A stretch of 64,000 nt of DNA from Sympetrum striolatum (GCA_947579665.1 OX388349.1:68204841-68268840); one strand, 5' to 3'; counted from the stretch's first letter, positions 26,741 to 40,730 are shown. The notes: a model not told the origin generated them from the sequence alone. Translations and numbers: made by a program.

Positions 26741-27370
26741 CTTATGATTAAGTGATTCAAGCGAAAGTGATGGACAGTTCTAACCATGTAAGATTAAATT
26801 GTCTACATTAATATTATACTTTAGAGCAGCGGACCAATTCTTTACTAGGCATGATAGATGGTAAACGTCCTCCAACGCTGAAATCCTTTTCTTCAGTCCC
26901 CTACCTTTAAGTAATTTGCAGTCTACACTTATATTCTACTAGCGAAATAAGGAAATTTTTTCGTAAGACTTATCTTTCGAATTTATTACGGCTTATATAT
27001 CTTTAAACTATTAATTTTAATTAAACTTTTACAGTGCAGCATTTCACCCGTGGAATTATGGCCAAAGAAAAAACAAGGATAAACGAATTCACTCCTCATC
27101 TTGTCTACAAAGCCTCATTCCTTTTTCGTAGCTATTGATAGCTAATGGTGGAAGGTTTGAATTTCAAAATTCTCGATAAGCAGATATTCAAAGATTATAT
27201 CAAAAGCTTCCACATGTTAACTATAGATAACATTACAATACCCTGAGATTGGTTGCAGCATTATTATTAATTATAACTAACATTTTTCACATTTAACGGC
27301 TGGTTTCATATTCACCTCCAATCCACCTAACTACTTTATATATTGACATTAATGCAAAACTTTCAAACTA
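26741..27370. other. AT-rich non-coding stretch
   Basis: No repeat, RNA or coding signal seen. Confidence 0.6.
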
Positions 27371-27930
27371 TTAATAATGTCAAATTTGAAAAAAGAGAAA
27401 ATTTCACTTAGGGGAAGAAGACCACCTGACAATGGAGAGAAGAATGACTTTGCAAATTCCTTTCGTGGAATTAAATCCGGCAATGAGTCAAAACGAAAAT
27501 TGAACGAGAAAACAAATTTATTCCGCCAGCACCAATCTCCAAGTTGCACGAGCTCCACTGGATTAACTGGAAGGGGCTTAAACAAACATAAATGCCTCTT
27601 TTGCTGTCACTTGACCCAATTCAAATATCCCACAAAACTTTCAGAAAAGGCTCCAAGTTTTTCGAGGCGAATGAAAAAGAACTACTTTTACAAGCGATCC
27701 GCTTTTAATTCAAAGAGAGTTCAATTCGCTCAAGAGCGCCATTCCAGTGCCCCTGAGAAGGGAACGGGAAGTGGTCACGAAAATTGGTATGTGGAGTCCT
27801 CCATGTAGTCCCTATAATTGTATAGATGGCGAATTTGAGAAATATTCAGGAAAACCAATGGACTAAAACGAATAAGAAGATGGGTGAATGGTTAAAAAAG
27901 ACGCACAGAAATGACAGGAAAGAACCTCTG
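27371..27930. other. GC-richer patch with a 143-codon frame
   Basis: An ATG-initiated plus frame runs 27377-27808. Its translation is basic and rich in serine and lysine, with no recognisable domain, signal peptide or membrane segment. A 78-codon frame opposes it (27349-27585). No splice context or promoter could be supported. I regard coding as unlikely but cannot exclude a lineage-specific exon. Confidence 0.3.
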
Positions 27931-29680
27931 GGTTGAATAGCTTTCAATAAATGAAATCCTTCCAGGAAAGAATAATTAACTGTTATTCTATGTAATGATC
28001 TAGCTTCCGTACCTGGATAAATGTGATTATTTAGGGTAAAACAGAAATAAAAAAGTTCTCTTCATTTATTTTGTTTCTATAATGTTCATGACAGTGGTAA
28101 TATGAGAGCTACTGATGTATTGATGTTGCTGAAAATGAATTTAATTTTGATATTTCCTCATTTAATAGTCTTGGTAAAGCTGTTCATGGTGTCACTTCAC
28201 TACACTTATGCGGAAATTTCTCGTCATAGAATTCTTAGCAAGAAAAAGAAACAATGAACCTCATACTCCATCTAGCCTAGCAGCCTTAATCATTCTTAAA
28301 AGCGACTGAAAGCTATTAGTGTAAGGGTTGAGATTCACACCAACCTTCTTACCCAGTCATTTATGATAACAATTGATTGAGAGCTTTTATTACAATTGGT
28401 TACGCCGAGGAAGAAAAGGAATAAGTTTTTTGTAATTCCTATCATTCATACTTAGAATCATACCAGAAAAGCATGTTCTGTTTAGTTCCAAGAATCAGGA
28501 TATTTAAATCAGAACTCCTCTAAGGAGGATGAATTAAGGATTCTCAGGAATTCCATTTTCTAATTCGTAAACCTCGCTCATGTAAAGAACAGATGATCCT
28601 TCTAAAAAAAAAGCTCTGATTAATCAATCATTGAAGGATTGACAGGAACGATATGCACCTCAATATTTATTTTATTGAATTTATTTTTCAAACTGATAAT
28701 CATTATAAATAATACTTATTTCAATCAATGAACAAAGGAATTGTTAGTAAGAACTATTAATTGAAAGAAATACTGTATAAATAATGTAGGAGGCGAAGAT
28801 TTAATGAAACATAGAGACAGAGGGGGGTCAGATGTATTTGATCAGCATCTCAGTTTTGGGGAAAGAGATCCACCAATAAATCATCCAAAACTCGTAAACA
28901 TCAGAATTATGATGTAGTTATCAATATATATTTACAAAAAACTTGAAGTGTTCTCCCAAAATATGCTCAACATATATCTTAGGATATATGCAGACTTTTC
29001 CCTCTTATGATGCCTCACTAATTAGTTAATATATTATTATTTTCATCAATTATACCTTATACTGCCACGAAATAAAAACAATGAATTAAAAATAGAAAAT
29101 AGAATACAAAATCAGAACAAGAAACTGCTGAATCTCCTTCCATGTTCATTACTACGAAGAGATTTATTCTTCTCGGAAAAAGCCAGAATTATCTTATGGG
29201 CAATTAAAATACACAAAAATATTTTATGCATTTAATATGTTCTCTTTATTTTACGATTTAATTTTGGGAAGCAATAAAATAAGAATCAAGTCAAAACGCG
29301 GACAGATTTAACTAATCTGATAAAATGGTTAACGTTATTAGTAAATAAAGTTACGGAATGCAAGCATATGTTCATTAACAATTGCTTCGTCTTTATTTAT
29401 GCAAATGGTGTGATCAACATTTTATTTCTTTAGCTTTATATTAGGGATAACCATCTATATTCTATACAGAAGGTCATTCATCTTTTCTCGAGAATTTAAA
29501 AAGTGTTCTGTCCCAATCCTTTTTACAATAAGTTAGCTAGCTGTAATTATATATGCAATGTACATGCAAATTTAATGCATGTAAAATGCAACTCAGAACC
29601 TACATAAACATTTTTAGCAAAGCGTTTAAACATTGAACACGATAAATACTTGTCAGTATATTTCAGAATCTTAAAAAAAT
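27931..29680. other. AT-rich non-coding stretch
   Basis: No open frame of 60 codons over 1.7 kb. Nothing recognised. Confidence 0.65.
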
Positions 29681-30620
29681 GAAAACAAATTACCCCAGAG
29701 CAACAGAACTGTAGGGGAGCCCAGAAGGGACGATAAAACGAAACGGAAATGAGAGACTAACGCAATGAATAGTTAAGGAGAAGGTCTCCGTTAAAGTAAT
29801 AAAAGACGCGGCAGGAGCAGCGTCAAAAAGAGTTGAATTGTAGTTAGCATGAGAAACGAGGGGCGCGGAGGAGAATCACAAATTTAGAAAGAAATAAGCA
29901 AACAAGAAGTTAAGGGAAACACAGAAGTCGAGAGGAAGTACAAGAAAGTCTGCTCCCTCCACTTGTTTCGAGGGGCGGGGGAGGGAAGACCCAAGAAAAG
30001 CATTTTGAAACGTGTGGGTGACTGAGAAGGGGCGCAAGGGGTTGGCTGAGGGGGCGGGGAAGGTAATATGACTTTTGTATTTATCTTGGGAAAATTGTCG
30101 GCGAAGAATAAATAGACCTTTCCCCGGATACGTTGCTGAAGAATATCTTAAACTGGAACTCAAACCTTCCGTTAGCAGGGACTCTCGGAGTTTTGGGAGA
30201 ATATCAGGGGACCAAAAAACGAGAAGTTTTTGTTCTTTAAAGGAGCCGACGGGATCGTGACTGCTGAATCAACAATGGCAATTCTCGAGATTTGAAACCG
30301 AGTCGGCAGAGATTCATATTTCCAGCGGCACCTGCGAGTCCCCCATTTTTTTCGGGGGAAACGTATCTCGGAAGAGTCTCTGAGGGTGAAACTATGAGAA
30401 TAGTAATTTCGCGGAGTAAAAGGGGTCAACGCAGAGAGATGCATCTTCGTGTTAATTATCTTAAATATGAAGGAGTCAAAAGTGAGTCGGGCACGAAAAC
30501 TTCCGTTACTCGCCTTTGATTAAAATGGCAAAGTAATCTCGTGAGAAGTGCGCTGTTTGTTTGGACATCGTTCTTCCTGGACGGAGTTGCCGAGAGAATT
30601 TTCTAATCTCATATTCATAG
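29681..30620. other. GC-rich, purine-rich patch
   Basis: Purines are 42 of 60 at 30001-30060 and CpGs recur to about 30560. Overlapping frames of 61 to 95 codons on both strands (29876-30163, 30075-30260, 30172-30444, 30292-30519) have no recognisable product. Confidence 0.45.
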
Positions 30621-31800
30621 AATTCATCTAAATCCAGATTTTCCATTCTAAGTTAAACTAATCCTGAGGGCAAATAGACGAATTCACGAAGGATAGCGTT
30701 CTGAAGGATTTATTTCTGGTTATAAGCTGTTCCATTTCGAGAATTTAAAAAACGGTTTACTGTAAGAACATATTATTCGGTGGAAGGCTCTCCTTCGTTG
30801 ATATCCAGACAATGTGAATATCACGCTCCACAAACCCGTAAATGTTAATCATCAAATGATTATTTGCTCATTCGACTAAATTCAGCTCCAAAGCAGAAAG
30901 CATATTAATCCAATTTTGCTGATTTTTATTAATCAAATCTTGTAACTTACGTTTGTGCATCAAATGATACATAATATTTTGAGAATCGGTATTCGTAAAA
31001 CATTTTAAGTAGATCCAGGTTTAGCTGTTCTAAGTGTTTAAGTAAAGCTATATTCTTCCTTACATTGACAAACCTAATACTAGGTAAAAATTATCGATTC
31101 GTCAATTAAAGTAATGGAAATAAGCTATATAGGATAAGAGTTTAATAATTTAGAGCAGAGGCTGTGCTTATCTTCATTTTGAGTAAAAATGGAAGTTTTA
31201 TAAATGGAAATGCTAAAAGAAAAACGTTAACCTCTAATGAAAGTCTATTATACCAAGCAAATTAGGTAAATAGTCATTTAATAAACTTAAACATTTGGTT
31301 TTCATCTTTAAATTTTTCAGATTCAGAGGGAAACTATAAAATACGGTTTATTAGAGTAAAACCTATAAAATATACCTCTGCCTTATCCGGACGATAAAAT
31401 ACAGCGAATAAACTAAAATTTAAAAATATTTATTTCATAAGACATTTTATAAGAAAACCGCTTGAACAATCATTTTTAAACCATTTTCTTTTAGTAACTA
31501 ATTGTAAAATTTTAAATATTGATTACTTAGGATGATTTTAAATGGGTTTTTAAATTTCCAATTAACTTTTAACTAACAATAAAATTAAACAGGATGACAA
31601 TTAATACGTTATAAACATTACAAGTATAATATTTTTGCATGTATACCTTAATGGAAAAATGAGTCTGAGTACTAGAGATAAAGGAATACAAGTTACATTG
31701 TTTTTCAAGAGACTGGTAGGGATCAAAACGTGAAAATCATGCATATTTTCCACCTTTTCCTCAACTGGATATTCAGTAACAGACAAATTTGTGACACGCA
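30621..31800. other. AT-rich non-coding stretch
   Basis: A 66-codon minus frame at 31601-31801 looks like chance. No element recognised. Confidence 0.6.
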
Positions 31801-32270
31801 ATTATTTGTTATTAGGGTTTTCGCGTATGCAACGGAAAGATTGGGTGGTTATGTAGGTTTTAATTGAATGGGGAAAAAATTAAAGGGCAGACTCATACAA
31901 ACGTCATCCCGGGGAAAGGGAATCCTCCGAGCACGACACAATCCATGACTCCGCATCTTGGATTTTTCCGATTACCGCTAAAACGTGACTTTTATACGGA
32001 GCGGCAGCGTTTCCGGCCGGAAATCCGCAAAGCTTCATCTGCCTACAATTCACCCATAAATCAGCTAATATTATCTGCTTTATGTCTGCTACACACTCGG
32101 GCAGATTAACCGCAGAAACTGCTTTGTGACTCCTTTCCTTTTCCCGTTGGCAAATGCAGCTTTTATGGCTGTATGAAAACGCGAAAATAAGTCCCAAGGG
32201 AAACGTTCTTTAATGTACGAACCTTTTAGTATCGCTTGATACCGCTTTATTCGAGCCTTGAGACGACTTA
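31801..32270. other. GC-richer patch
   Basis: Highest GC at 31910-32040. Frames of 81, 97 and 61 codons on both strands (31864-32109, 31904-32197, 32089-32274) overlap each other and have no recognisable product. Confidence 0.4.
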
Positions 32271-34700
32271 GCAAGTTGAGGTAATGTTTGAACTATTTAA
32301 TGGATCAGATGATAACAATATCTACTCTAAAATGTTCTTCTTCTGATAATAAAATTGAATGTAGCTCAAAAATTTCCTTTCGTTGAGTAATTGTTTGTTG
32401 TGCCTTATTTACTTTTAACCATACCTTTAATCACGTATTTAAATCATGATCCGGTACACCGTCATAATTAACCATGGAAAATATTACTGTACTGCTAAAA
32501 CAAACTCCACTGTACGTAACAAAATATTTTACTCTTATAATTCTATATGCCTTCACAATAATAATAGAGATAGAAAATTTTGGGGAATAATACCGCAATT
32601 TAAAGTTATACATAATGAAATGTTAAAAATAATAAATAACGTACGCTCTGATCATATAAAGTATATATTTATTTGATTTATTTACTTCAAAAAACATTTT
32701 TCAAATTAAAAAATACGATTAAGCTCTCTTTTATTTTAAGCGACTATGTTTATTTTGTTACGAGCTGATTTTAATCAGATATTTAGGCGTAAATAATAAC
32801 TGATTTTTGTAAAAGAAATGAAAGCCAGGCTCATTGAAACAGTTGAGAGCTAAACTGGAATAATTTCTAAGAAATATTTCATTTGTTCTGAATTTACAAG
32901 ATTATAGGCCAGTAATGTCATTCGCAAGTTACAAGTAATTTTGGTATATTACTTTTTTTAGACCAAACTCTCTGATGTGTATTCATTAACGGATATTTGT
33001 CTTTCTTATGCAAGATGAAAATAAGAGAAATGCAATATAAAAATTAATGAGCATGAAAAATTAAAAGAAAAAAGAAATAGAATCGCAGTCTTCGACAAGA
33101 TAGGTAAAGGAATTTAATTTTATTAAGACAGAAGTAAATCAAGTATGAATTAATAATCTTTCAATAAATTTTGGATTAGAGTAAGAAATTAAATGATTCG
33201 TAATACAGTATGACGAAATTTTCACCGCAGGGAATACAGTTCGTTTATCTGTATGTCGTTTTTTTAAATAAGGAGACTTCTGATAGTACTCATTAACGAC
33301 ATATAAGAAAGTAATTATTTTCTATATGTAACGATGCTACTGTTTCTATTTGAATGTTACATTTCTGATACTTTTTAGGGTCAAATGAATATGTGCTTTA
33401 AAAGCAATAACCTTCAGCTTTTAGGCAAGGGCATAAACAGAATATTTAATGCAGTCTGTTTGAATTGTTTTAAGTTTTGAGCATCTTACATCTTGTGAAA
33501 CATTTTAATATAGTCAGTTTTACGAATACCAGTTATATACAAGGAGGGACTAGGGTATGATGATTTCAATTTATTAATTATTTAGGTAACTTTAGAAATT
33601 TCAGTCAATTCATTTCGCAAAATATGTTTCGTTTTATAATCCAATGACTTTCTAATAGTTAATGATGCTATATTTATGATAAAATATGAAATCATTTTAA
33701 TGAGATTTACGAGTAGGAAAGTATTCCCGGATATCCAAGTGGAATAGGCTTTTGGGTTCGGTGAAAGTTGTCCCGGGTATCCCAGTGGGAGCCCATACGT
33801 AGAATTATCTTAGCTGACAAACAACTTTCAACAAGACTAATGCTAATTAATCCCTTAATATTTATAATAATAAGTTCCCCTTAAGTACTTAACCCTTTCG
33901 TGTAACCTTGACCGTTAGATACTTTAAATCAGTTAGTTATATTTAATTGATTCCTTGGTTTCATTTAATTTCCTTGTCAACTCAACTGACTGTATACACT
34001 CATTCAATCTCCCAATACTTTGTCTTTGAGGTATAATCTCCTTCTGAATGATCTTTGTGGTAATTTTTGCGTGTTTCCCCTTACGATGTAAACTCAACAC
34101 CCTACTCACGTCATTTTAGGACCTTCAAATCGTCATGGTTACCTCTTCTTAGTAGACATACCTTCTGTTTTTCTCCCCTCATGTTCAGAATTCCCAGTAA
34201 TTTGTTATCAAGGAAAAGGCTATTTTCGAGGTTTTGGCAACGGTAGGTGTTAGAGACTCAAGCATGAAAATAGGGGAAGGAATAGCGCAGGTGGAGGATT
34301 AAGTGGGTGGACTCTTTTAGTGGGCACCGCCCACTGGTGTCAAAGTAAAAAATGTTCCACCCTGTCAGACAATGTTTATATATGAACATCTGTTATGCTA
34401 TTCTAGCTTTCAACGCTCTAAGGGTAACGTTGCAATGGTTCAGCTATCATCCTATAGGCTTTCCAAAACATGATCAGGTACAGAAGATATCAAGAGAGAT
34501 CTTTACATCCTCCATTTAGAATACATATATGAGTAAACTGTTTTACACTCATCTTTAATTGTAGTATCTCAAACATTTTGATAAATTAGCCCCTATCGTA
34601 CACTTAGCCATGCATCTAAGGCGATTAGCATTATATTACAGTTGTCTCACTGGGGGCTATTCAAGGAATTAGCACAGATGGCTAACAAAAGAAAACAAAT
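32271..34700. other. AT-rich stretch with one SINE remnant
   Basis: Frames at 32431-32613 and 32446-32676 oppose each other. The SINE head at 33724-33793 is listed separately. A 7-bp inverted repeat AGTGGGC/GCCCACT lies near 34320-34336. Confidence 0.6.
33724..33793 (+). mobile_element. Decayed tRNA-derived SINE head
   Basis: Opens with TCCCGGATA, has GTGGA in the A-box position and GGTGAAAG in the middle, and ends TCCCGGGTATCCC then GTGGGAGCC. In that order and spacing it matches the SINE head at 40798-40873 read from the minus strand. The B-box core TTCGA is deleted (GGGTATCCC where the other copy has GGGTTCGAATCCC), so internal RNA polymerase III promotion should be lost. No duplication flanks it and the body after the head is not recognisable. 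Confidence 0.7.
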
Positions 34701-35470
34701 GCCAGAGGTCGTGGTTTTAAGAGTTAAACCTGGTATTCATCCGCCCATCCCCCATATATCTCCCTCGGAGTATCGGTCATCAATTTAAAGCTTCGGATGC
34801 AGATGCTTCGTGACCAGGTTGCGAAATACACTCGAGAAATAAAAACTCGCTGAGGGATCAATTATCGAGCTGCAAAACTTAATTGGAAAACTCCTCTCTC
34901 AAAATAAAACAGAAGACGACCTTTAGTTGCAATAATGAGTGGGACTGAAGAGTCACAGCATTTGGCGGATGAAGGTTAAACAAACTGAGCGCGTCGCGAT
35001 CGTCTTTTGTCAGGGAAAATATCGCGACAAATTTGACGGACGAATTCCCAAAAGCGTACCCTGTAAAGGCAGGTTCATACGGTTGGAAATTTAAAGAGAC
35101 AATCGTTTTTGCGGACGGGGCTTACCGGAGAGGACGTGTGTTGGTGGTTTGTGAGCGCGTTGTGGACAGAAGGCGAATGTCCACAACACTGCTCTTGATG
35201 GGAAATAAAAAACGAGGGGATCGACCGGCTGGAAATGCGCGTAGGACTGAAATCGAAGGGTAGAAAGATGGGAAGGTTATCGAAAGGGAAATGGGAGAGG
35301 AAAGTGAGGGAAAAATTGGATCGAGGAAGAAGTTGACGCGGTTCGAAATTATATTGGAAATGTGGGGCGCGGAGTACGGAAAAATATCGGCTGAATTCCA
35401 TCTTTTAATGCCCGTTGGAAGCGATCGGTAGGAGGGTATGGAAACGGACTATGCGCAATTTATTAAAATG
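34701..35470. other. GC-rich patch
   Basis: CpG-rich at 34980-35240 and purine-rich at about 35200-35400. A 76-codon plus frame (35033-35263) and a 108-codon minus frame (35075-35401) oppose each other without recognisable products. Confidence 0.45.
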
Positions 35471-36540
35471 AACATTTCGAACTGAATTGTTATTATGGAA
35501 CGACCTTCAAATGGGGAACGAACTATTTTCTTCACCATCATGGCTCATTCGCTATGACAACAACGATAATATTTCTGAGTTTTGAATCGCGATCATGAGT
35601 ATACTGCTTTGATTTCATATTCCCATATTTGTGCATGAATCGAATGTGTACCATTATATCTGTCGTCCAATATATTTCATTTAATCGCAAATTGTATGAT
35701 TTAAAACAGCTTACTCCTTTCTTATTTCTAATACTGTGCATAAATAAGGCATTCTTTTCAGTATTTGAAACCATTTAAGTCTTTTTACACCTGGAAATCA
35801 ATGAAATTCCAGTAGAAACATCAGCAACGTGAATATTACGACGAATTCGTTGATGTAGCTACCACATTAAAATAATATATTTATGTCTTGGAGGAAATAT
35901 TAGGTGGCGAAAACTCATATCGTATACTTTTTGAGGATCTAAGTGAGAATTTCAATCAGTTTCAAATTTGAATCCTGGAAGCCTAATCAAGATTAATAAT
36001 AGATGAGTTCTGGTAATGCGAAAATAAAAAAAATGCCTTTGGTGCGATAAAAAATTTTGATTCAAATACGGCAACGTCACATAAAGCTATACGAGATGCA
36101 ATAACACAAAGAAGAAAATAATTGTAAAAGTTGGAAAATACATCTACAAGATTAATTAGACTACATACTGCTTAGGGAAGTTATTTATAAAACTGGCATT
36201 CTCAAGAAATGTTTTATTTCTATACTTTTCCTTTAAGAGTTTACAATTCTATTTAATTCACCCTTACCAAATATCTTTCTTAAAACTTCATTTTTTTAAG
36301 TAAAGAAGTTCGTAAGAGTAAACGTGCTCAGTAATAGATCTGAAATTTGAAAAGGGATATCCTGCCTTTAATTTAGGTTGCAAACAAACTAGAGCCTAGA
36401 ATTGATGGATCATATTTCAGAGTAATTAATCAATAACTTTTTCTTTTCCAATGACGTGAAAGAATTTTCCTCTAGTATTTTCATAGTTAATTATCATCAT
36501 TACGTTGCTGGGAAAATTTCCCTGTTAAAACGTAGCTAAT
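35471..36540. other. AT-rich non-coding stretch
   Basis: A 78-codon minus frame at 35538-35774 is unrecognised. Nothing else seen. Confidence 0.6.
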
Positions 36541-37270
36541 ACCTAACACTTACTGCAATGCTCGGCAGAGGGGAGGGATTTTCCAAGAGAGTGACAGAAA
36601 TATCACCATGAAGTTTGAGCAGTAAGTAGAGAGCTCTTTCTTATACTACGAGAAATAGATTTCCCGCCCCTTTCTCAGACACACATGTTATTATGTCCTC
36701 TCCGCCACATCCCTCAAGAAAAGGCACTCAGACACAACTACGAGCCATCGACCTCGGCTGTTCCAAAGAGTGCTGCATGGCTTGAATATTTGTCGCTATT
36801 CAGCACTTTGATTCGTCTCCGACCGGGAATATTAAAAGCGTGGGGCGGAAGGAAAGGCGAGAAAGATATAACAAGGGAGACCGTTTTGATGTGGGGGATG
36901 GTAGAATGGTCGAGGGGTTTTGGTGTGGAGGCTATGGATATGAAAAATGAGCCTCTACTGACACATCGATTTTCGTTCTCGCCTAATATTCAAGACGCGT
37001 GACGACTTATGACAGAATCTCTGCCCCAAAACTTCTCTTTCTCCCCCCCACTTCCCCCTCACACCACTTCCACCCTTACACCGCTTCCCCCTTCCAGAGA
37101 ACGCTTCTCTCCCACATTCGCTATCGACAGACTACTCACACACCTCTTTATCCTTATCTTTTCCTATATTGTCCCATCTTAAATTTCCTCTTTTTTGGGG
37201 GCTGAAATTTCCGATTCCTTTACGGCTTACGGTAGTCTTCGGCCATAAATGGAATGGAAATGGTTTTTCC
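36541..37270. other. GC-rich, purine-to-pyrimidine switching patch
   Basis: Purines are 45 of 60 at 36841-36900 and pyrimidines are 48 of 60 at 37021-37080. This is the reverse order of the switches at 15192, 17880 and 19325. The 105-codon frame at 36685-37002 has no known family. Confidence 0.5.
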
Positions 37271-38260
37271 ACTACGGTCGTGTAGTCTGATTCCAAGCTT
37301 ATAAGGAAGCATTGTAATGCGTGTTCGAGGAAATCAGCAAAGGAATAAAGCATCGGTGAAGCAAGCAACATATTCAAGCATTTTGAATATGTTATGATGA
37401 GCCTTACAAAAAATCGAGAGAGTATCTTTAATTGGTTAGAGTAAGTGCCTAGTAGGTTGGTGATTTTCCTTTTTTAATCAAATGTTGTTGTAATCATGTG
37501 TGTCAAGAGCTTATGTAATTATTTGTGCAATATTAAAACATTTAAAGGAAGTTGAGAAGAACTATCAAAGTAGGTATCTTCTCATAACTCTTGCACTTTC
37601 CCATTCGACAAGTTGTAGTGAATGAAAGAAAGATATTCTCAATCTTTGAGAAAATCGATGGAAATATTACTTACAGCGGAGTGGCTTCAGATTTCAGATA
37701 TTGTAAATACATTTTTGACACCTTTTAGTAAATAAATTCAATTGTAATTCTTACAAGTATTAATATTTTTATCCTATGCATTTGCTCTATTACTTTACTC
37801 TGCTCTTAAATGAAATATGGGACTTAAAAGTTCCAATTTTGCCTAATAAAGTCCTTTGTTTATCTATCTATGTATTACTTCAACCTTATGTATGTAAAAT
37901 TGTGAGAAAGAAATTGATAAGTATTTAATATTCATACAATTTAAAAAATTCGTCGGTCAAGTCGAGCATTCGTCAGTTAGTCGAAAATATAGGACTATGC
38001 TAAGTTTCAAATACATTCCCAAGGAAAAACGGACTTTTTATTCCAATTTAAGACTACAATCACGGATGAATTAAATTGTAACCAGCATCACGAGCATGTT
38101 GTCAACATTTTTGTAACAGCTATTTGAATTAGTGGGGCGGTAAATACATTATTAGTGAAGTTATCTGGCCATGGGATATTATTTTCCTCTTAAAGTAAAC
38201 GAGCGCATTTTTATTATTAACGGTGTGAACAACTTTTAATTTGCCTCAAGACTCGTTTCC
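37271..38260. other. AT-rich non-coding stretch
   Basis: Contains a possible LINE tail at 37845-37872. No open frame of 60 codons lies wholly inside. Confidence 0.6.
37845..37872 (+). mobile_element. Possible LINE 3' tail remnant
   Basis: AATAAA is followed by a TCTA/TATC simple tail. Just upstream, GGGACTT and AAGTTCC (about 37820-37835) can pair as a short hairpin. This resembles a LINE 3' end, but no coding remnant is seen. Confidence 0.3.
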
Positions 38261-38510
38261 TGATCTTGTATCAGTGACAGGAAAATGACAAAGGTCACAG
38301 AATCGTTCCCTTCAGGCGATTGCCCGTGGGTCAGTTTTCACAGCAAACAACTTCGATTAAAATCTGTCCGGTCTGTCACGCGAGTGGAATTCCGAGGAAA
38401 GAGCGTTTTGAAGAAATTCGTTGCTGCTTTACTTGATAGGTACACTTCCTTAAATCATTTCCTATTTCTTCGTAAATTTACGCATCGTGCGTTTTAAGGG
38501 GGGGATGATT
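38261..38510. other. Small GC-richer patch
   Basis: Mixed composition with several CpGs. The 70-codon plus frame at 38285-38497 is unrecognised. Confidence 0.35.
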
Positions 38511-39900
38511 ATTGAAGGTGATTTGTTTATTTTTACATTTATCGAAAATAAAAATTGGTGGAAGGTATTGGAACAACTTGGTTTTCTAATATCTTTACAG
38601 GCATTTCAGATAAGCTATCAGGAAATTTTCGACACCTCAGGAGCTCCATTTGTTCTTAGTTCTGGATTTAAATATGTTTATCATTTCTTTTGTCACGTAA
38701 GAGGAGTTAGAAATATTTTTAGAAATGTCTATGGAGGAGATTGCTTAACATGGACGAGCAAAGCAATGTAAAATTTCCCTACTATGAACATGAAATAGAA
38801 TTTAACGCAAAAAGCTTTCATTATTTTCGCAGTAATATAGAAGAAATTACACACATCGACCCCTAAACTAAATAATAGTATATATTTGCTATTTGAAATT
38901 TTTATCTGTAAAGAGATGATATGATCGAAATTTAAATAAACAAGGTTATCAGTTAACAAACAGAGCTTAAAACCATTACTGATTTTAGAATAGATGTAAC
39001 TAAAATGTAGTAACCATAATGTTGGCTATGTATTGCTATAATGTAATATGAGGTAATATACCCGTTTATTAGGTGAAATAACTATTTTTAGCGTTGTTTG
39101 GAAAGTGAAATAAATTAAACGCGCTGTAATGATTAGTCGCAAATTTTCCATTATCTACCGATGGGTATCTCATTGAGAAATTTAAATCAAGATAATTAAT
39201 AAAACTATTAATTAACTGCTAACGCTCATTAACAATTTATTAGTCATTGGAATACGTCGTAATCAACACCAAAGATGGGTTTTGCCGCTTTAATCTATAA
39301 TTAAAGAGCATATCACTGAACATTTTATAATACGGTGAATTTTCATGAACGGTAAATAATGTTTTTAGTACAAAACATAAGCAAGGTGTGGTACTTTCAT
39401 TTACCAGGATTAACACATATCATTAACCAAATAGCACGAACAGTTTCAGCGTTCGATCTATATATTTACGTTAAAGTATCCTGCTTATTTTATGTGATGG
39501 ATACTTTTATATACCGCACTGTATTATTTCTTTAACAAATGTAGTATTTCAGCTACATTCATGAAAACATTTTTTTTTACTTTTTCTCAGAAATTGAATC
39601 ATCTAAGGAAAACGTTTTTGTTGTTACTGCGTTGATCCAGAATGTGCACATAGTTTTGCCACTACGTAAATGTACTCAACCGAAACTAAATAGGATGTTT
39701 TGCACTAAAGGTAACAAATTACGATAAGTAGCTCTTGTTATTCGTGTAAATGAAATTATTTTTGATTTTAAAACTAAAAGATACAACCGGTAAATTAGGG
39801 AATGCTCATTTTAAGTTTAAAATGTTATATTGCATGTTTAATATTTAAATGTTATATCAATTTTCAACATCACCCTGTCAGAAGTCTTCATCAATCTCTC
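38511..39900. other. AT-rich non-coding stretch
   Basis: Frames at 38487-38771 and 38729-38959 are AT-biased and unrecognised. A T run occurs near 39571. Confidence 0.6.
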
Positions 39901-40520
39901 ACTGTGTCATTGAAAAGAAAGAAGCGTATTAACAGCTTTGTACGTCGCGTAAGTGAGTAGTTGAAGATCTTCTTTATCTGCTGCAAACTACATCTTGATT
40001 GTTCGCATGACTCATCCTTGATTAATGGGACTTCAAACGAAATCATGACTTCCAGCGACACCTCCCAAAGCGTTCATTCAGAATCCATTGACCGTGAAAA
40101 AATGAAATTTCTCATCACATCTCACGCTTCTGTGGCTCCATATTGAATATCTCGTCAAACTGCCTTTCATCCCCGTTTTAATTTTATTGGCAAACCGAAA
40201 CGATCTGGTTAACGCTCAGACCAATATGGCTCCTGCTATCACATCCGACGCCGTTAAAAATATGGAAATAAGGGGCTGCATTTTGAGTGTGGCTTTATTT
40301 TCCTCTCTCCCAATCTGGAATTATTCTGACCGCGGGTTAATAAAAGTCACCGCTCTCCAGCATGTCAAGTGGTGTTTGGTTTGTTTTGATTCCGGAATAA
40401 AAGAAAGAAGTGGAGAGGGGATTTAAAAGTAACGTGATTAGAGGAAAGAGATAAAGGCGGGACTAAGTGGAAAGGAGAGAGTGATAGCGTAGAAAGATCA
40501 CAACAGATATCCAGTAAGGG
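39901..40520. other. GC-richer patch
   Basis: Ends with a purine-rich run at about 40405-40500. Frames of 61 and 79 codons (39961-40146, 40187-40426) have no known likeness. Confidence 0.4.
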
Positions 40521-40730
40521 ATTAGAGTGCAATTTAATGTTATGAAGTAAAGAAGATTTTACTAATCAATGCATATTTGAAAACAAATTTTTATATCTAT
40601 CACTATAATTGTTCTCTAATTTCACGTCTTTAATTTATTTGTAAACAGACGAATCCTTAAAAATAATTAGGTGAAAGTATTATCCTAATTAATGGGTTAT
40701 TATAATTCATATCAAGTCTTACGCGAAGCA

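Noticed and set aside
27377..27808. 143-codon plus-strand frame as a protein gene
   Set aside because: Starts with ATG but has no recognisable domain, and an opposing frame overlaps it. Kept only as a note on the patch.
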